A DNA stretch of 32,264 bases from an uncultured Acetatifactor sp. (GCA_910584375.1 CAJUAH010000039.1:1-32264); one strand, 5' to 3'. Shown: positions 6,629 through 14,449, counted from the stretch's first letter. Notes: generated by a model from the sequence alone, not told the origin. Numbers and translations: made by a program.

Positions 6629-7730
6629 AGGTGATCATATGCCCTTTCACAAAACTGTAACCCGCCGCCTCATGTTCCCGGAAAAACCCGGTGATGATCC
6701 GATTGCGGTCGTAATACTGCTGGGCCTCCTTCCGCTCCAGGCCGTGGGACAGCAAACGCAGGATCACCTGCTCTCTCTCCTCGTCGCTGAGTCCCGCGTT
6801 CCAGTCATTATAGTCCAGAAAATCTTTCTTTTTCTCCTCATATTCCGGCATATCCGGCGTCACCAGCTCCACCCGGTCATTCATCCGCACGTCCACGTCC
6901 CGCAGCCCCAGCCGTTTCATGATATGGGCCGTGCGCATAGCCACCGCGTAGTCTCTGCCCTGTTTTTCCAGCTCCATCGCCCACTTTTTTTCCAGGCCGT
7001 CGTGTCTGCACAGCGCCTGATAATCCATGCCGTCGATATACAGGCCGTCGCACTCAAATTCCCGGTTGGCGTCGATACAGATCACCAGGCCGCCGGGTTT
7101 CGCAAACTGTATCATTCTGCGGACAAAGCCTTCCGGGTCATCCAGGTGCCGCAGCACGGCCTGGCAGATCACCACGTCATACTGCCGCCCGCTCCTGTGG
7201 GCGAACACATCCTCCTGGATAAATTCGGCCGCCAGCCCCCGCTGCTGAAAGATCTCCCGTCCCGTGGCAATCAAATCCCCGGCAAAATCAATACCGGTAT
7301 AGGTACTGCCCGGCGCCAGGCAGGGCAGCAGCAACAGGCCCAGATATCCATACCCGCAGCCGCAGTCCAGCAGGGATACCGGCTCTGTGAGACCCCAGAC
7401 TTTATTGACCAGAAATTCCACATAATCACTGTTATAATAACCTTTTCTGGTGCGCAGCAGATATTCCCGTTTCTGATTCCAAAAATCCCCCGTTCCCGTC
7501 CGTTCCGGCACGTAAGTCTCCCCTTCCAGAGGAGTCAGCCCCAGCAGCTGATCCACAGAGACCTGAAAATATTCCGCCAATACCGCCAGCAGGGACAGTT
7601 CCGGTTCGCCTGCTCCGGTCTCCCACCGACTCACCGTCTGGTAGGACACGCCCACCCGATCCGCCAGCTCCTGCTGCGTGATCTTTTTCCGCCGCCGCAA
7701 ATCCCCAATCCGTAAATGTATCCGCGTCAT
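6603..7730 (-). CDS. XRE-type HTH fused to a SAM-dependent methyltransferase
   Basis: A 375-residue two-domain protein. Residues about 7-62 are an HTH_3/Cro-type DNA-binding domain (KITQQELADRVGVSYQTVSR). After a 45-residue linker comes a class I methyltransferase fold: motif I LLDCGCGYGYLG (about 120-131), the acidic turn TGIDFAG, the motif near QEDVF, and YDVVICQAVLRHLDDPEGF with the usual post-motif leucine-rich stretch. The target of methylation is unknown; such fusions are usually annotated from sequence only and may methylate a small molecule while sensing it. It heads an operon with the HAD and TIM-barrel genes. The ribosome site is AAAGGGG just before 7730. Confidence 0.85.
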   Translation of the reverse strand: MTRIHLRIGDLRRRKKITQQELADRVGVSYQTVSRWETGAGEPELSLLAVLAEYFQVSVDQLLGLTPLEGETYVPERTGTGDFWNQKREYLLRTRKGYYNSDYVEFLVNKVWGLTEPVSLLDCGCGYGYLGLLLLPCLAPGSTYTGIDFAGDLIATGREIFQQRGLAAEFIQEDVFAHRSGRQYDVVICQAVLRHLDDPEGFVRRMIQFAKPGGLVICIDANREFECDGLYIDGMDYQALCRHDGLEKKWAMELEKQGRDYAVAMRTAHIMKRLGLRDVDVRMNDRVELVTPDMPEYEEKKKDFLDYNDWNAGLSDEEREQVILRLLSHGLERKEAQQYYDRNRIITGFFREHEAAGYSFVKGHMITYGKKGIAD

Positions 7731-7814
7731 CGCCCGCCCCTTTCATCATTTTCCTGTTTTTACTTCCATAGACAACCGCCCCGGCGAATCGGCCTGCCCT
7801 GAAGTATTTTCTAT

Positions 7815-7823
7815 ATTATAGCA
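7815..7823 (-). promoter_or_regulatory. extended -10 promoter for the methyltransferase operon
   Basis: On the minus strand TGC is followed by a perfect TATAAT, an extended -10 element, about 85 bases upstream of the start codon. No good -35 box is seen at 17 bases. Confidence 0.45.
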
Positions 7824-7894
7824 AAAACGGGCAATCCTGTATTGCGCTGATTTTCAGAACGCGCTCTAATATTATGAGAATCCTGTCTGCCTTT

Positions 7895-9811
7895 TCAATG
7901 CTCGGGATAACTGTCATACGGTCCGTAGATACTTATGCTTCTGCCCAGAAAGCCATCTCCTTCGTCAACGGTGTACTCATAATATGTGCCCTGGTCTGTC
8001 CGGAGGATATAATCTCCCTCCCAGGGCCGGATAATCTCTTCCACCTGACTGCCCCGAGCCATCTCCGAGCGCTCAAAAAACCATGTGAGAATTTCTTCTT
8101 TGGTCATCTTATCATATCCCGGCGGCATGACATACTGTTTTACAGGAGAAAACCATACGTCCATATCTGTGGAATAACGGATATTTTCTATGATTTCGGT
8201 GTCTCCAAATAAATGATTGTAGCATCTGTTGTAAAATATCCTGTCATGCTGCATATCCTCCGGCGTCAACGCAAAGTTATATCCTATAAGCTCCGATACG
8301 CTGTAGCAGGCCTCCGTGATCCGGGTTCCCGTCCACTGCTCCAGCTCCCGCAGGGCCTGACAGGCCCAATACAGGATTTCCCGGGAATAGGGCTGCTCCT
8401 GCGCGGAGAAGGACCAGAAAGTCTCCACAAATGTCAGCTTTATCACCGTATCTCCCTCCGATATCTCCGCCACCGGACGCTGGTCTTCGTCAAAATACCA
8501 CAGAATCCGTGCATCCCAACTGTCGTATACGGATTCCGGTTCCAGAGGCTGCGACTGCCTCTCCATGTCCCCCGATTCTCCCGGTTCCCCCGACTCCAGA
8601 GGTAACGCCTTCCTTTCCATACTTTCCGGTTCCCCCGGAGATGCAACGGGTGTTCCCGTCTGCCGCCCGGTATCGGCTCTGTCATATCCAGACCGCTTTT
8701 TGCACAAAACACCGATTCGGTCGGTCTCCGTGGAATCTCCGCCGTTATAGGCGTTGCTGGTAAAAGCGCCTAACGCCAGCACGGCAAATATCAGTACCAC
8801 CAGCACCGCTTTGCCTGCTGCCATCTTGGGCGCTGTGGCCAAAGCGGACAATCTCTCTCTCAACTGTCTCTTTGTAGCCGACATGGAGGTAGCCAGATTC
8901 ATAGCAGGAGACAGGGAGGGCTTTATCCCCGCCGACAGCGCCAGCAAAGCCTCTCCATACTCGCCGCGGCGTTCTACCCCCATTTTCCTGAGTACCCCTT
9001 CGTCACAGGCCATCTCCCCGTCCTGCCGGGACAGATTCACCGCCGCCCATACCAACGGATTGTACCAATGGATACACAGGCAGAGCGAACGGATCACCGC
9101 CCAGAGATGGTCCCCCTGTCGGTAATGCGTCTGTTCGTGGCACAGCACTGCGGCAAGCAGCCGGGGATCCCCCTCCACCGCAGGCGTTATGTAGACAGTG
9201 GGGCAAAACAGGCCGTACATACAGGGCGAGCCAACCCGATCGGTCACAAATACCGGCAGTGCCCTCCTTCCGTCCCTGTTCTCCGGAATTTTCACAGGTT
9301 GTCTGTCTCTGCGCACCTTATAACGAAATACTCCATTGACTGCCGCCAGCCAAAGTGCCAACGCACAGGTTCCCGTCAGCCAGATATATCCCGCCGCAGT
9401 CCTGATTCCGGACTTTCCCCCGGCAGTGTTTTCCTTTTGTACATAAGGGATGTTCTTATTTCCCATATGGTGAGAACCCTGTATACCCGCTGTCGGGGCG
9501 GCCGAACCCGCCGCTACGTATGTGTGTTCTCCAGCGGTGAGTGTCTGATCGGAACCGCCTTCCGAACGCACGCTCACCGGCACAGCCAGATCGCTCAGAT
9601 CCATGATCGTTTCCCGCTGCGCAGGGAGCCCCGAAAACAGACTGTCCACGCGTAGAGGACTGTGCAGGGGCGATACCGGTATCAGCAGACGCAGGGCGAC
9701 CAGCAGCCACAGGCCATACTGCAACCGGCGGCTGAGCCGTCCCCTGAGAAAATATCTGCCCACAATAACTGCCGCTATTAGAATGCTTGACGATACGATC
9801 CAACCCAACAT
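7895..9811 (-). CDS. blaR1: BlaR1/MecR1-like membrane metalloprotease sensor with unusual C-terminal domain
   Basis: Encodes 638 residues. The start at 9811 (MLGWIVSSSILIAAVIVGR) follows GAGGAG; the frame extends further up without a site. Family M56: an N-terminal membrane pair (GRLSRRLQYGLWLLVALRLL), an extracellular loop, the zinc protease motif HEQTH (about H225-H229) with the third ligand in ACDEGVL, then another membrane helix (about 325-345). In BlaR1/MecR1 the outer domain is a penicillin-binding sensor. Here the roughly 270 C-terminal residues instead carry a Ser/Glu/Pro linker with a duplicated MERxxxPLE segment and a novel domain with no SxxK or KTG motif visible. The signal sensed is therefore probably not a beta-lactam (inference). 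Known partner action: cleavage or inactivation of BlaI, encoded 31 bases upstream. Confidence 0.8.
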   Translation of the reverse strand: MLGWIVSSSILIAAVIVGRYFLRGRLSRRLQYGLWLLVALRLLIPVSPLHSPLRVDSLFSGLPAQRETIMDLSDLAVPVSVRSEGGSDQTLTAGEHTYVAAGSAAPTAGIQGSHHMGNKNIPYVQKENTAGGKSGIRTAAGYIWLTGTCALALWLAAVNGVFRYKVRRDRQPVKIPENRDGRRALPVFVTDRVGSPCMYGLFCPTVYITPAVEGDPRLLAAVLCHEQTHYRQGDHLWAVIRSLCLCIHWYNPLVWAAVNLSRQDGEMACDEGVLRKMGVERRGEYGEALLALSAGIKPSLSPAMNLATSMSATKRQLRERLSALATAPKMAAGKAVLVVLIFAVLALGAFTSNAYNGGDSTETDRIGVLCKKRSGYDRADTGRQTGTPVASPGEPESMERKALPLESGEPGESGDMERQSQPLEPESVYDSWDARILWYFDEDQRPVAEISEGDTVIKLTFVETFWSFSAQEQPYSREILYWACQALRELEQWTGTRITEACYSVSELIGYNFALTPEDMQHDRIFYNRCYNHLFGDTEIIENIRYSTDMDVWFSPVKQYVMPPGYDKMTKEEILTWFFERSEMARGSQVEEIIRPWEGDYILRTDQGTYYEYTVDEGDGFLGRSISIYGPYDSYPEH

Positions 9812-9842
9812 GCCGCTGCTCCTCTTTTCCGCAATAAGCGCT

Positions 9843-10211
9843 CTACTTTTCCTCCACCCGATCCAGGATCCTGCGAAGTTCATCGATCTCCTCCCGACTC
9901 AGGGAGTCTTTTTCCACAAAATGATTTACCAGCATACTCAGGCTGCCCTGGTATACCCGGTCGAGAAAACTCTGCGTCTCCTTTTGCACCGCCTCCCGGC
10001 GCTCCAGCATCGGCCGATACATTTTCATATCTTCTCCCTCTTCGCAGAGGATCAATCCCTTGTCCGACATGCGCCGGAGCATGGTCAGCGTTGTGCTGCG
10101 GCTCCAGCCCACGCTTTCCTTCAGATCCGCCACGATACGGCTGCCCACTTTGGGACTGCCCGCCCACAGACTTTCCATCACATGCCATTCGGCCGTACTC
10201 AATTCTCTCAT
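9843..10211 (-). CDS. blaI: BlaI/MecI-family repressor
   Basis: A 122-residue winged-helix repressor. The start at 10211 (MRELSTAEWHVMESLW) follows a GAGGAAG site; upstream extension to 10298 would read through the operator and is rejected. The family hallmark L-(S/T)-x-A-E-W-x-V-M is present at the N-terminus, with the recognition region SRSTTLTMLRRMSDKGLI and a dimerising C-terminal helix ending SREEIDELRRILD. It represses its own operon with blaR1; two dyads over the promoter are the likely binding sites. Confidence 0.9.
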   Translation of the reverse strand: MRELSTAEWHVMESLWAGSPKVGSRIVADLKESVGWSRSTTLTMLRRMSDKGLILCEEGEDMKMYRPMLERREAVQKETQSFLDRVYQGSLSMLVNHFVEKDSLSREEIDELRRILDRVEEK

Positions 10212-10285
10212 ATCTTCCTCATTTCCGCACGTCGCTTTCTCCGCTCGCGATATCCCGTTTTTGGTGTTTACAGACAGATTGTATC

Positions 10286-10324
10286 TATGTTGTAACATAC
10301 CATAAAATGTTTACTTTGTAAACA
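10286..10324 (-). promoter_or_regulatory. blaI promoter covered by two operator dyads
   Basis: On the minus strand: TTTACA (-35, 10317-10322), a 17-base spacer, TATGTT (-10, 10294-10299). Dyad 1, TGTTTACTTTGTAAACA (10308-10324), covers the -35 box; dyad 2, TATGTTGTAACATA (10286-10299), is the -10 box with its mirror. Both contain the TAC/GTA core of BlaI/MecI sites. A half-site TGTTTACAG lies further down at 10265-10273. Confidence 0.75.
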
Positions 10325-10340
10325 GCAAATCTATTTCTCG

Positions 10341-10369
10341 TTGCGTTTTCATTTGGACAGCGGTATAAT
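10341..10369 (+). promoter_or_regulatory. promoter of the two-component operon
   Basis: TTGCGT (10341-10346), a 17-base spacer and a perfect TATAAT (10364-10369), divergent from the blaI promoter. Confidence 0.65.
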
Positions 10370-10435
10370 TTTGACATATCATATATAGGAAATGGGTTAT
10401 TTCCGGCCGCATATTTTAGGAAAGGCGTAAATAAA

Positions 10436-11101
10436 ATGCATCGAATTATGATTGTCGAGGACGACGTCTCTATACGGGACGAACTGACACTGTTGCTGGA
10501 GAACGAAGGATACCGCCCTCTGCCGATACGGGATTTTACGGATATTGCCGCCCAGGTGACGGCAGATTCCCCGGATCTCATACTGCTGGATATCGGACTG
10601 CCCGGGCAGGACGGCTTTTCCCTGTGCGCCGCTATCCGCAGATCCGTAAACGTCCCCATTCTCTTTGTCACCAGCCGGGATTCCAGTCTGGATGAAATAC
10701 GGGCGCTGAGTCTGGGAGGAGACGATTACATCACAAAGCCCTACAATATCCCCGTACTGCTGGCCCGTATCAAGACCGCCCTGCGCAGGAGCAGCCAGGG
10801 TTCGGATGCGGAGATCATGGAGGTCGGCGGACTGACGCTCAATCTGGCAAAGGGTTCCCTGTCCAACGGGCAAAACGCAATTCTGCTGACCCGCAACGAA
10901 TTGCAGATTATGGCCTGTCTGATGAACTGTCCGGGAGAAATCGTCTCCCGCACGGAACTGATCGAAACGCTGTGGAATAATCAGATCTACATAGACGACA
11001 ATACTCTCAGCGTCAATATGACCCGTCTCAGGGACAAGCTGGACAGTCTTGGTATGCGGGATCTGATCAGGACCCGCCGGGGAATGGGGTATCAGATATG
11101 A
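10436..11101 (+). CDS. OmpR-family response regulator, BceR-like
   Basis: Encodes 221 residues. The receiver domain (1-115) has the acidic pair in VEDD, the phospho-acceptor D52 in LLLDIGLPGQDG, the switch T79 in LFVTS and K101 in YITKPYN. A winged-helix DNA-binding domain (about 125-221) ends in LIRTRRGMGYQI. In Firmicutes this branch (BceR/GraR/VraR) responds to peptide antibiotics with a short sensor kinase and an ABC transporter. All parts are here: the kinase overlaps this gene by four bases (ATGA), and a BceAB-type transporter with a BceR-type palindrome lies 3.5 kb on. A weak ribosome site (AGGAAAGG) precedes the start. Confidence 0.85.
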   Translation: MHRIMIVEDDVSIRDELTLLLENEGYRPLPIRDFTDIAAQVTADSPDLILLDIGLPGQDGFSLCAAIRRSVNVPILFVTSRDSSLDEIRALSLGGDDYITKPYNIPVLLARIKTALRRSSQGSDAEIMEVGGLTLNLAKGSLSNGQNAILLTRNELQIMACLMNCPGEIVSRTELIETLWNNQIYIDDNTLSVNMTRLRDKLDSLGMRDLIRTRRGMGYQI

Positions 11102-12081
11102 CATTGCGGAGATTTGTGTTGCATACGGTGTTTATGGCAGGCACGGCGGTCTTCCTGTTAGCCACTGGGACGCAGGCAGGAGTCGTGGCGCTGCTGCTGA
11201 TCGCCTGGATCGCTGTCTTTGCATGCGCATGGACGATATCTTACCTTCGCCGCCGCGACAGGCTCCGGGAGCTGGAAAATATCATGGACGGCCTGGACAA
11301 AAAGTATCTGTTTTTTGAGTGTATCCCCGGCGCTCACGACGCCTATGAGCGCAGAATGCTGGCACTGTCTCGCAGAGCGGGAAAATCCATGATCGAGACG
11401 GTGTCCGACGCCCAGGAGGCAGTGCGGGAATACCGGGAATATGTGGAGAGCTGGGTACATGAGATCAAGACGCCCATCACGGCGGCAGGGCTGATCTGCC
11501 GCAGCGCCGACCCAGTCCTGCGGCAAAAACTCACGCAGGAGCTGGCGCAGATCGAGGCACATGTGGAGAGGGCGCTGTTCTATGCCCGGGCAGAAAGCCC
11601 GGAGAAAGATTTTATCATCCGGCAGACGAATCTCACGGATATCGTCTCCCAGGCGCTGGGCCAGCACCGAACGCTCCTCATTTCAAAGGGGGTGCGGGTG
11701 GAGACGCAGGATCTGGAATACACCGTATATACCGACAGCAAGTGGGCTGTCTTTATCCTGGGACAGCTACTGCAAAACGCCGCCCGCTATCACGGCGAGG
11801 AGCCTGTAATCACAATGTCCGCCCGGCCGCTGGGGCAGCAGGTACAGCTTATCGCCCGCGACAATGGGATCGGGATTCCCGCCCATGAACTGACCCGGAT
11901 CTTTGACCGGGGCTTTACCGGCAGCAACGGACGCAGCCGGGGCGGCTCCACGGGAATGGGGCTGTATCTGTGCCGCAAACTGGCGGACAGCCTGGGGATC
12001 GATCTCCGGATCGATTCTGTGGAGGGCGAGGGAACTGCCGCGCAGATCACTTTTCCTGCGAAGTCACAATTAAGCGATTGA
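11098..12081 (+). CDS. intramembrane-sensing histidine kinase, BceS-like
   Basis: Encodes 327 residues. Two closely spaced membrane helices (about 8-22 and 27-50) with almost no outside loop mark an intramembrane-sensing kinase that cannot bind a ligand itself and takes its signal from an ABC transporter. The H box is ESWVHEIKTPI with H121. The ATPase part has the N box (LLQNAARYHG), G1 box (DNGIGIP), F box (IFDRGFTG) and G2 box (GMGLYL). The GTG/ATG-type start at 11098 overlaps the response regulator stop. The last 35 bases overlap the end of the convergent lipoprotein gene at 12047; no terminator lies between them. Confidence 0.88.
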   Translation: MTLRRFVLHTVFMAGTAVFLLATGTQAGVVALLLIAWIAVFACAWTISYLRRRDRLRELENIMDGLDKKYLFFECIPGAHDAYERRMLALSRRAGKSMIETVSDAQEAVREYREYVESWVHEIKTPITAAGLICRSADPVLRQKLTQELAQIEAHVERALFYARAESPEKDFIIRQTNLTDIVSQALGQHRTLLISKGVRVETQDLEYTVYTDSKWAVFILGQLLQNAARYHGEEPVITMSARPLGQQVQLIARDNGIGIPAHELTRIFDRGFTGSNGRSRGGSTGMGLYLCRKLADSLGIDLRIDSVEGEGTAAQITFPAKSQLSD

Positions 12082-12982
12082 ACGGAATCGGGCCATATAC
12101 ATATTTTTCGTGAATTTTTTCTACCTCCTCCCGGTCTTCCTCTTCCCACTCGTACTTCCTGTATGTTTCGGGTTCTATCTCCCCGATCAGATAACCGGTA
12201 AAGCTGTGCTCTGTAGAATAATAAATGCCGTCCTCATAATAATGCACAGCTTCTATCATTTTCAATTCCGCCGCCTCGTAAGTATAGTAGATATGCGCCG
12301 AGTCTGACGCTCCGTTGGTACACTCGTAGGCAATGGTTCCATCCTCACAGAGATGGCACTGATTGCGCTCTCCCCCCGCGAATACATGATTCAACTCTCC
12401 GTCCACAACGGTATAGATATCAAATATTACGCCATCCCACGCACCGCCGCCGTTTTCTCCCAGGATCAGTTCTTCCGTACCGTTTCCATCCAAATCGAGG
12501 AGGATATAGCCCGGCGAATCATAATCCTGATAGAATGCGAGAAAATAAAAGGTAAAGCTGAAACGATCCTCCAATTCTTCTGTAAGGTAACAGTCCGGAT
12601 CGACTAATACTTTCTGCACCTGGGAAAGCAGCGCGTCATATTCCGGGTATCCAGTACTGATGTTGGGGATCTCTATTTTATCCGGTTGGGCGCTGTCTGT
12701 GCTCTCCAGTTTGGAACTTTCCGTACTCTCCGGCTTTGCGCTATCTGTGTTCTCCGGCTTTACGCTGTCTGCAATCTCTGGTTTGGAACTGTCCGCACTC
12801 TCTGGCCTTACGATGTCCGTATTTTCCGGTTCAGAACTGTCTGCATCCTCTGACAATATTACCGTAGTATTCTCCCGGTTTGACGATGCCGCATCAGAGC
12901 AGGCGCTTAATGCCACACAGGCGGCGACAGTAACCGTCGCCGCCCAGAATTTACTGTTTTTTACTATCCTATTTTTATCCAT
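12047..12982 (-). CDS. lipoprotein with a 30-base tandem repeat and an EF-hand-like domain
   Basis: Encodes 311 residues. ATG at 12982 is eight or so bases after AGGGGAG. The signal peptide ends with lipobox LSAC, Cys28. Residues about 45-105 are tandem 10-residue units of the form DS-x-KPE-x-x-D/E, a flexible, acidic and Ser/Pro-rich stalk. The outer domain (about 115-311) contains ILLDLDGNGTEELIL, an EF-hand-like or FG-GAP-like calcium loop, then WDGVIFDIYTVVDG. It resembles the lipoprotein at 17948-18718, which has DLDGDGVNEFI in the same setting. Function unknown; probably exposed at the cell surface. The gene end overlaps that of the histidine kinase. Confidence 0.8.
   Translation of the reverse strand: MDKNRIVKNSKFWAATVTVAACVALSACSDAASSNRENTTVILSEDADSSEPENTDIVRPESADSSKPEIADSVKPENTDSAKPESTESSKLESTDSAQPDKIEIPNISTGYPEYDALLSQVQKVLVDPDCYLTEELEDRFSFTFYFLAFYQDYDSPGYILLDLDGNGTEELILGENGGGAWDGVIFDIYTVVDGELNHVFAGGERNQCHLCEDGTIAYECTNGASDSAHIYYTYEAAELKMIEAVHYYEDGIYYSTEHSFTGYLIGEIEPETYRKYEWEEEDREEVEKIHEKYVYGPIPFNRLIVTSQEK
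12680..12852 (-). repeat. 30-base coding tandem repeat
   Basis: About five to six imperfect 30-base units encode the acidic stalk of the lipoprotein. Period and reading frame are kept, so unit number could change without a frameshift. Confidence 0.7.
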
Positions 12983-13042
12983 ATGCAAATCTCCCCTATC
13001 TACATATAGATTGCACTACGCTGCCCTGTCTGTCAAGGACTT

Positions 13043-13936
13043 TTACTGTTGTTTCGCGATGGGGATCCAGAGTTCGCAGAACAGACCTTCTTCGCCCTTT
13101 TCATAGTAAATCTCATAATCCGTATCGTCCGTCTGCACATATCCCGTCTGGGGAACAAATTCCTTATAGAATTTACTCCAGGTCTCGCCGATGCAATCGC
13201 CGTCTTCACCGATACATTTAAAGACCGCATAATCCATGGGTTTTGTCTCCCAGAGAGAGTAACCGGCGGCTGTCAGCGCATCCAGTTTGGAGGCATCCGT
13301 CTCTTCGTCGATGAGTACGCCTATACCATAATTAAAATGCGTCTCATTTTTCACTGCGGGACTGCACAGTCCGTACAGATCCTTTTTGCCCTGGGGACGC
13401 AGGGACAACATGGGTTCCACCAGATCTTTCGCGTAACACTCTCCCCAGAAATCCGGTACGCTGTGATCGCTCTCGTCATTGATAATCTCGTTGGGAAACG
13501 CTCTTACCATGGCGATAAATTTTTGACTGCTCTGACTTTCGATTCTGTAATTCATAACACTACCACCTTCCACTGTTATTTTAATCACCAGAGGATTGAA
13601 CAAATGCAGCTGCGCCCCTTTACGTTTCGCCTGTCTCGGGCTGATACCATGAAAACGGGAGAAAGCCTTGGAAAAACTTTCCGGGGTCTCATAGCCATAC
13701 TTATAGGCCGCGTCGATCACCGAAATATCCGTCTGTTGAAGTTCCTGTCCCGCCAGCGAGAGGCGCCTGTTACGAATGTACTCGCCCACGGTCATGTCCG
13801 TCATAAAGCTGAATGTCCGGTGAAAATTATAGCTTGACATATAGATGCTCCCAGCCACATCTTCGTAGTTTATGTCCTCCAGAAGATGCTGTTCCATATA
13901 CCATATGGCCTGTTGTAAAAGCGCTGCTGATCTCAT
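13043..13936 (-). CDS. AraC-family regulator with GyrI-like ligand domain
   Basis: Encodes 297 residues. The start at 13936 (MRSAALLQQAIWYMEQHL) follows GGAGGGAAC; the frame extends upstream to 14074 but without a better site. Residues about 5-105 carry the double HTH of AraC/XylS proteins (LEDINYEDVAGSIYMSSYNF and ISVIDAAYKYGYETPESFSK, ending FHGISPRQAKRKG). Residues about 125-297 match the GyrI-like/Rob C-terminal domain, a small-molecule-binding fold (MNYRIESQ, FWGECY, YGLCSP, FVPQTGY, DYEIYYEKGEE). The order HTH then GyrI is that of the multidrug and stress regulators of this class. The target genes are not evident; it precedes the lipoprotein on the same strand. Confidence 0.88.
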   Translation of the reverse strand: MRSAALLQQAIWYMEQHLLEDINYEDVAGSIYMSSYNFHRTFSFMTDMTVGEYIRNRRLSLAGQELQQTDISVIDAAYKYGYETPESFSKAFSRFHGISPRQAKRKGAQLHLFNPLVIKITVEGGSVMNYRIESQSSQKFIAMVRAFPNEIINDESDHSVPDFWGECYAKDLVEPMLSLRPQGKKDLYGLCSPAVKNETHFNYGIGVLIDEETDASKLDALTAAGYSLWETKPMDYAVFKCIGEDGDCIGETWSKFYKEFVPQTGYVQTDDTDYEIYYEKGEEGLFCELWIPIAKQQ

Positions 13937-14019
13937 ATGTTCCCTCCGTATATTCATCATACAATGGATCCCTGTATAAATCCTGTCCCTGATTGCTCTG
14001 ATCTGTCTGAAAAATGAAG

Positions 14020-14050
14020 AAAGTTTTTTGCATATAAAAAGTTTTTTGCA
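14020..14050 (-). promoter_or_regulatory. direct repeat upstream of the AraC-type gene
   Basis: Two copies of TGCAAAAAACTTT (minus strand), at 14038-14050 and 14020-14032, 18 bases apart, about 85-115 bases before the start codon. Direct repeats at about this spacing suit an AraC-family dimer, but the -10/-35 boxes are not clear. Confidence 0.35.
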
Positions 14051-14057
14051 AAAAAAG

Positions 14058-14086
14058 TTGTATCTTCCGGGCACTTATGATATATT
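14058..14086 (+). promoter_or_regulatory. antitoxin RNA promoter, locus 1
   Basis: TTGTAT (14058-14063), a 17-base spacer, TATATT (14081-14086). Confidence 0.65.
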
Positions 14087-14095
14087 AAACATAGG

Positions 14096-14121
14096 AAAAG
14101 CACCCACTCCAAAGTGGATGC
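14096..14121 (-). terminator. minus-strand terminator of the toxin mRNA, locus 1
   Basis: On the minus strand GCATCCACT pairs with AGTGGGTGC around a TTGG loop, followed by TTTT. It lies inside the start of the antisense RNA. Confidence 0.6.
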
Positions 14122-14153
14122 CCCCCGATACGGTTACAGTCCTTACGGACATC

Positions 14154-14187
14154 GCCTCTCTGTGTGGCAGACAGAGAGGCATTTTTT
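14154..14187 (+). terminator. antisense RNA terminator, locus 1
   Basis: A perfect 10-base stem, 7-base loop and T6 tail (14182-14187). Confidence 0.85.
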
Positions 14188-14308
14188 ATTTCTTCTTGTT
14201 ATTCCTGTCTCTGGTGAGAAAGGCAAGAAACGCAACAATCAAGCTCCCAAAGGTAGCTAACAAAGTTAGTATCCCTATGAAAATTGAGATAATCTCAAAC
14301 GCTGTCAT
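14186..14308 (-). CDS. Hol_Tox-like small membrane toxin, locus 1
   Basis: A 40-residue peptide: short polar start, one long hydrophobic helix (about residues 5-31, IISIFIGILTLLATFGSLIV and on) and a basic tail (RDRNNKKK). This matches the putative holin-like toxin family (Hol_Tox). The ATG at 14308 follows GGGAGGTG; a longer frame to 14377 reads through the structured leader and is rejected. Such peptides insert in the membrane and are silenced by an overlapping antisense RNA, present here at 14092-14188. The leader, about 105 bases from the promoter at 14421-14449, holds a dyad TGACACAAGTGTGTCA (14337-14352 on plus) and a segment that repeats the antisense RNA leader. Confidence 0.7.
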   Translation of the reverse strand: MTAFEIISIFIGILTLLATFGSLIVAFLAFLTRDRNNKKK

Positions 14309-14420
14309 ATTACGCACCTCCCTTCCTATGTACTCCTGACACAAGTGTGTCAGTGCATCGGCTCGGGAGGCTACCACCCTGTCATGGGTACTCTCCTAGC
14401 AGCTTGTGGCTGCATGTATT

Positions 14421-14449
14421 ATCTTATCATTAATAATTTACTAAATCAA
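14421..14449 (-). promoter_or_regulatory. toxin promoter, locus 1
   Basis: On the minus strand TTGATT (14444-14449), a 17-base spacer and TAAGAT (14421-14426). It gives a 5' leader of about 105 bases. Confidence 0.6.

Larger units (their letters stand above)
14092..14188 (+). ncRNA. antisense RNA antitoxin, locus 1
   Basis: About 97 bases from the promoter to a strong terminator (GCCTCTCTGT, 14154-14163, with ACAGAGAGGC, 14171-14180, then TTTTTT). It has three hairpins: one near 14100-14121, GTCC/GGAC at 14139-14150 and the terminator. Its end just reaches the stop codon of the convergent toxin gene, so it is complementary to the whole toxin mRNA 3' tail if that mRNA ends at the minus-strand terminator at 14096-14121. 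Type I antisense control of toxin synthesis is the known parallel. Confidence 0.6.

Noticed and set aside
6600..7715. A 371-codon plus-strand frame opposite the methyltransferase
   Set aside because: Antisense shadow of a gene with clear HTH and SAM motifs.
12680..12852. Possible CRISPR-like regular repeat
   Set aside because: The 30-base units have no unique spacers and keep the reading frame of a lipoprotein stalk; they are coding repeats.
14186..14377. A 63-residue version of the locus 1 toxin
   Set aside because: The extra start lies in the structured leader; the ribosome site fits the 40-residue form.
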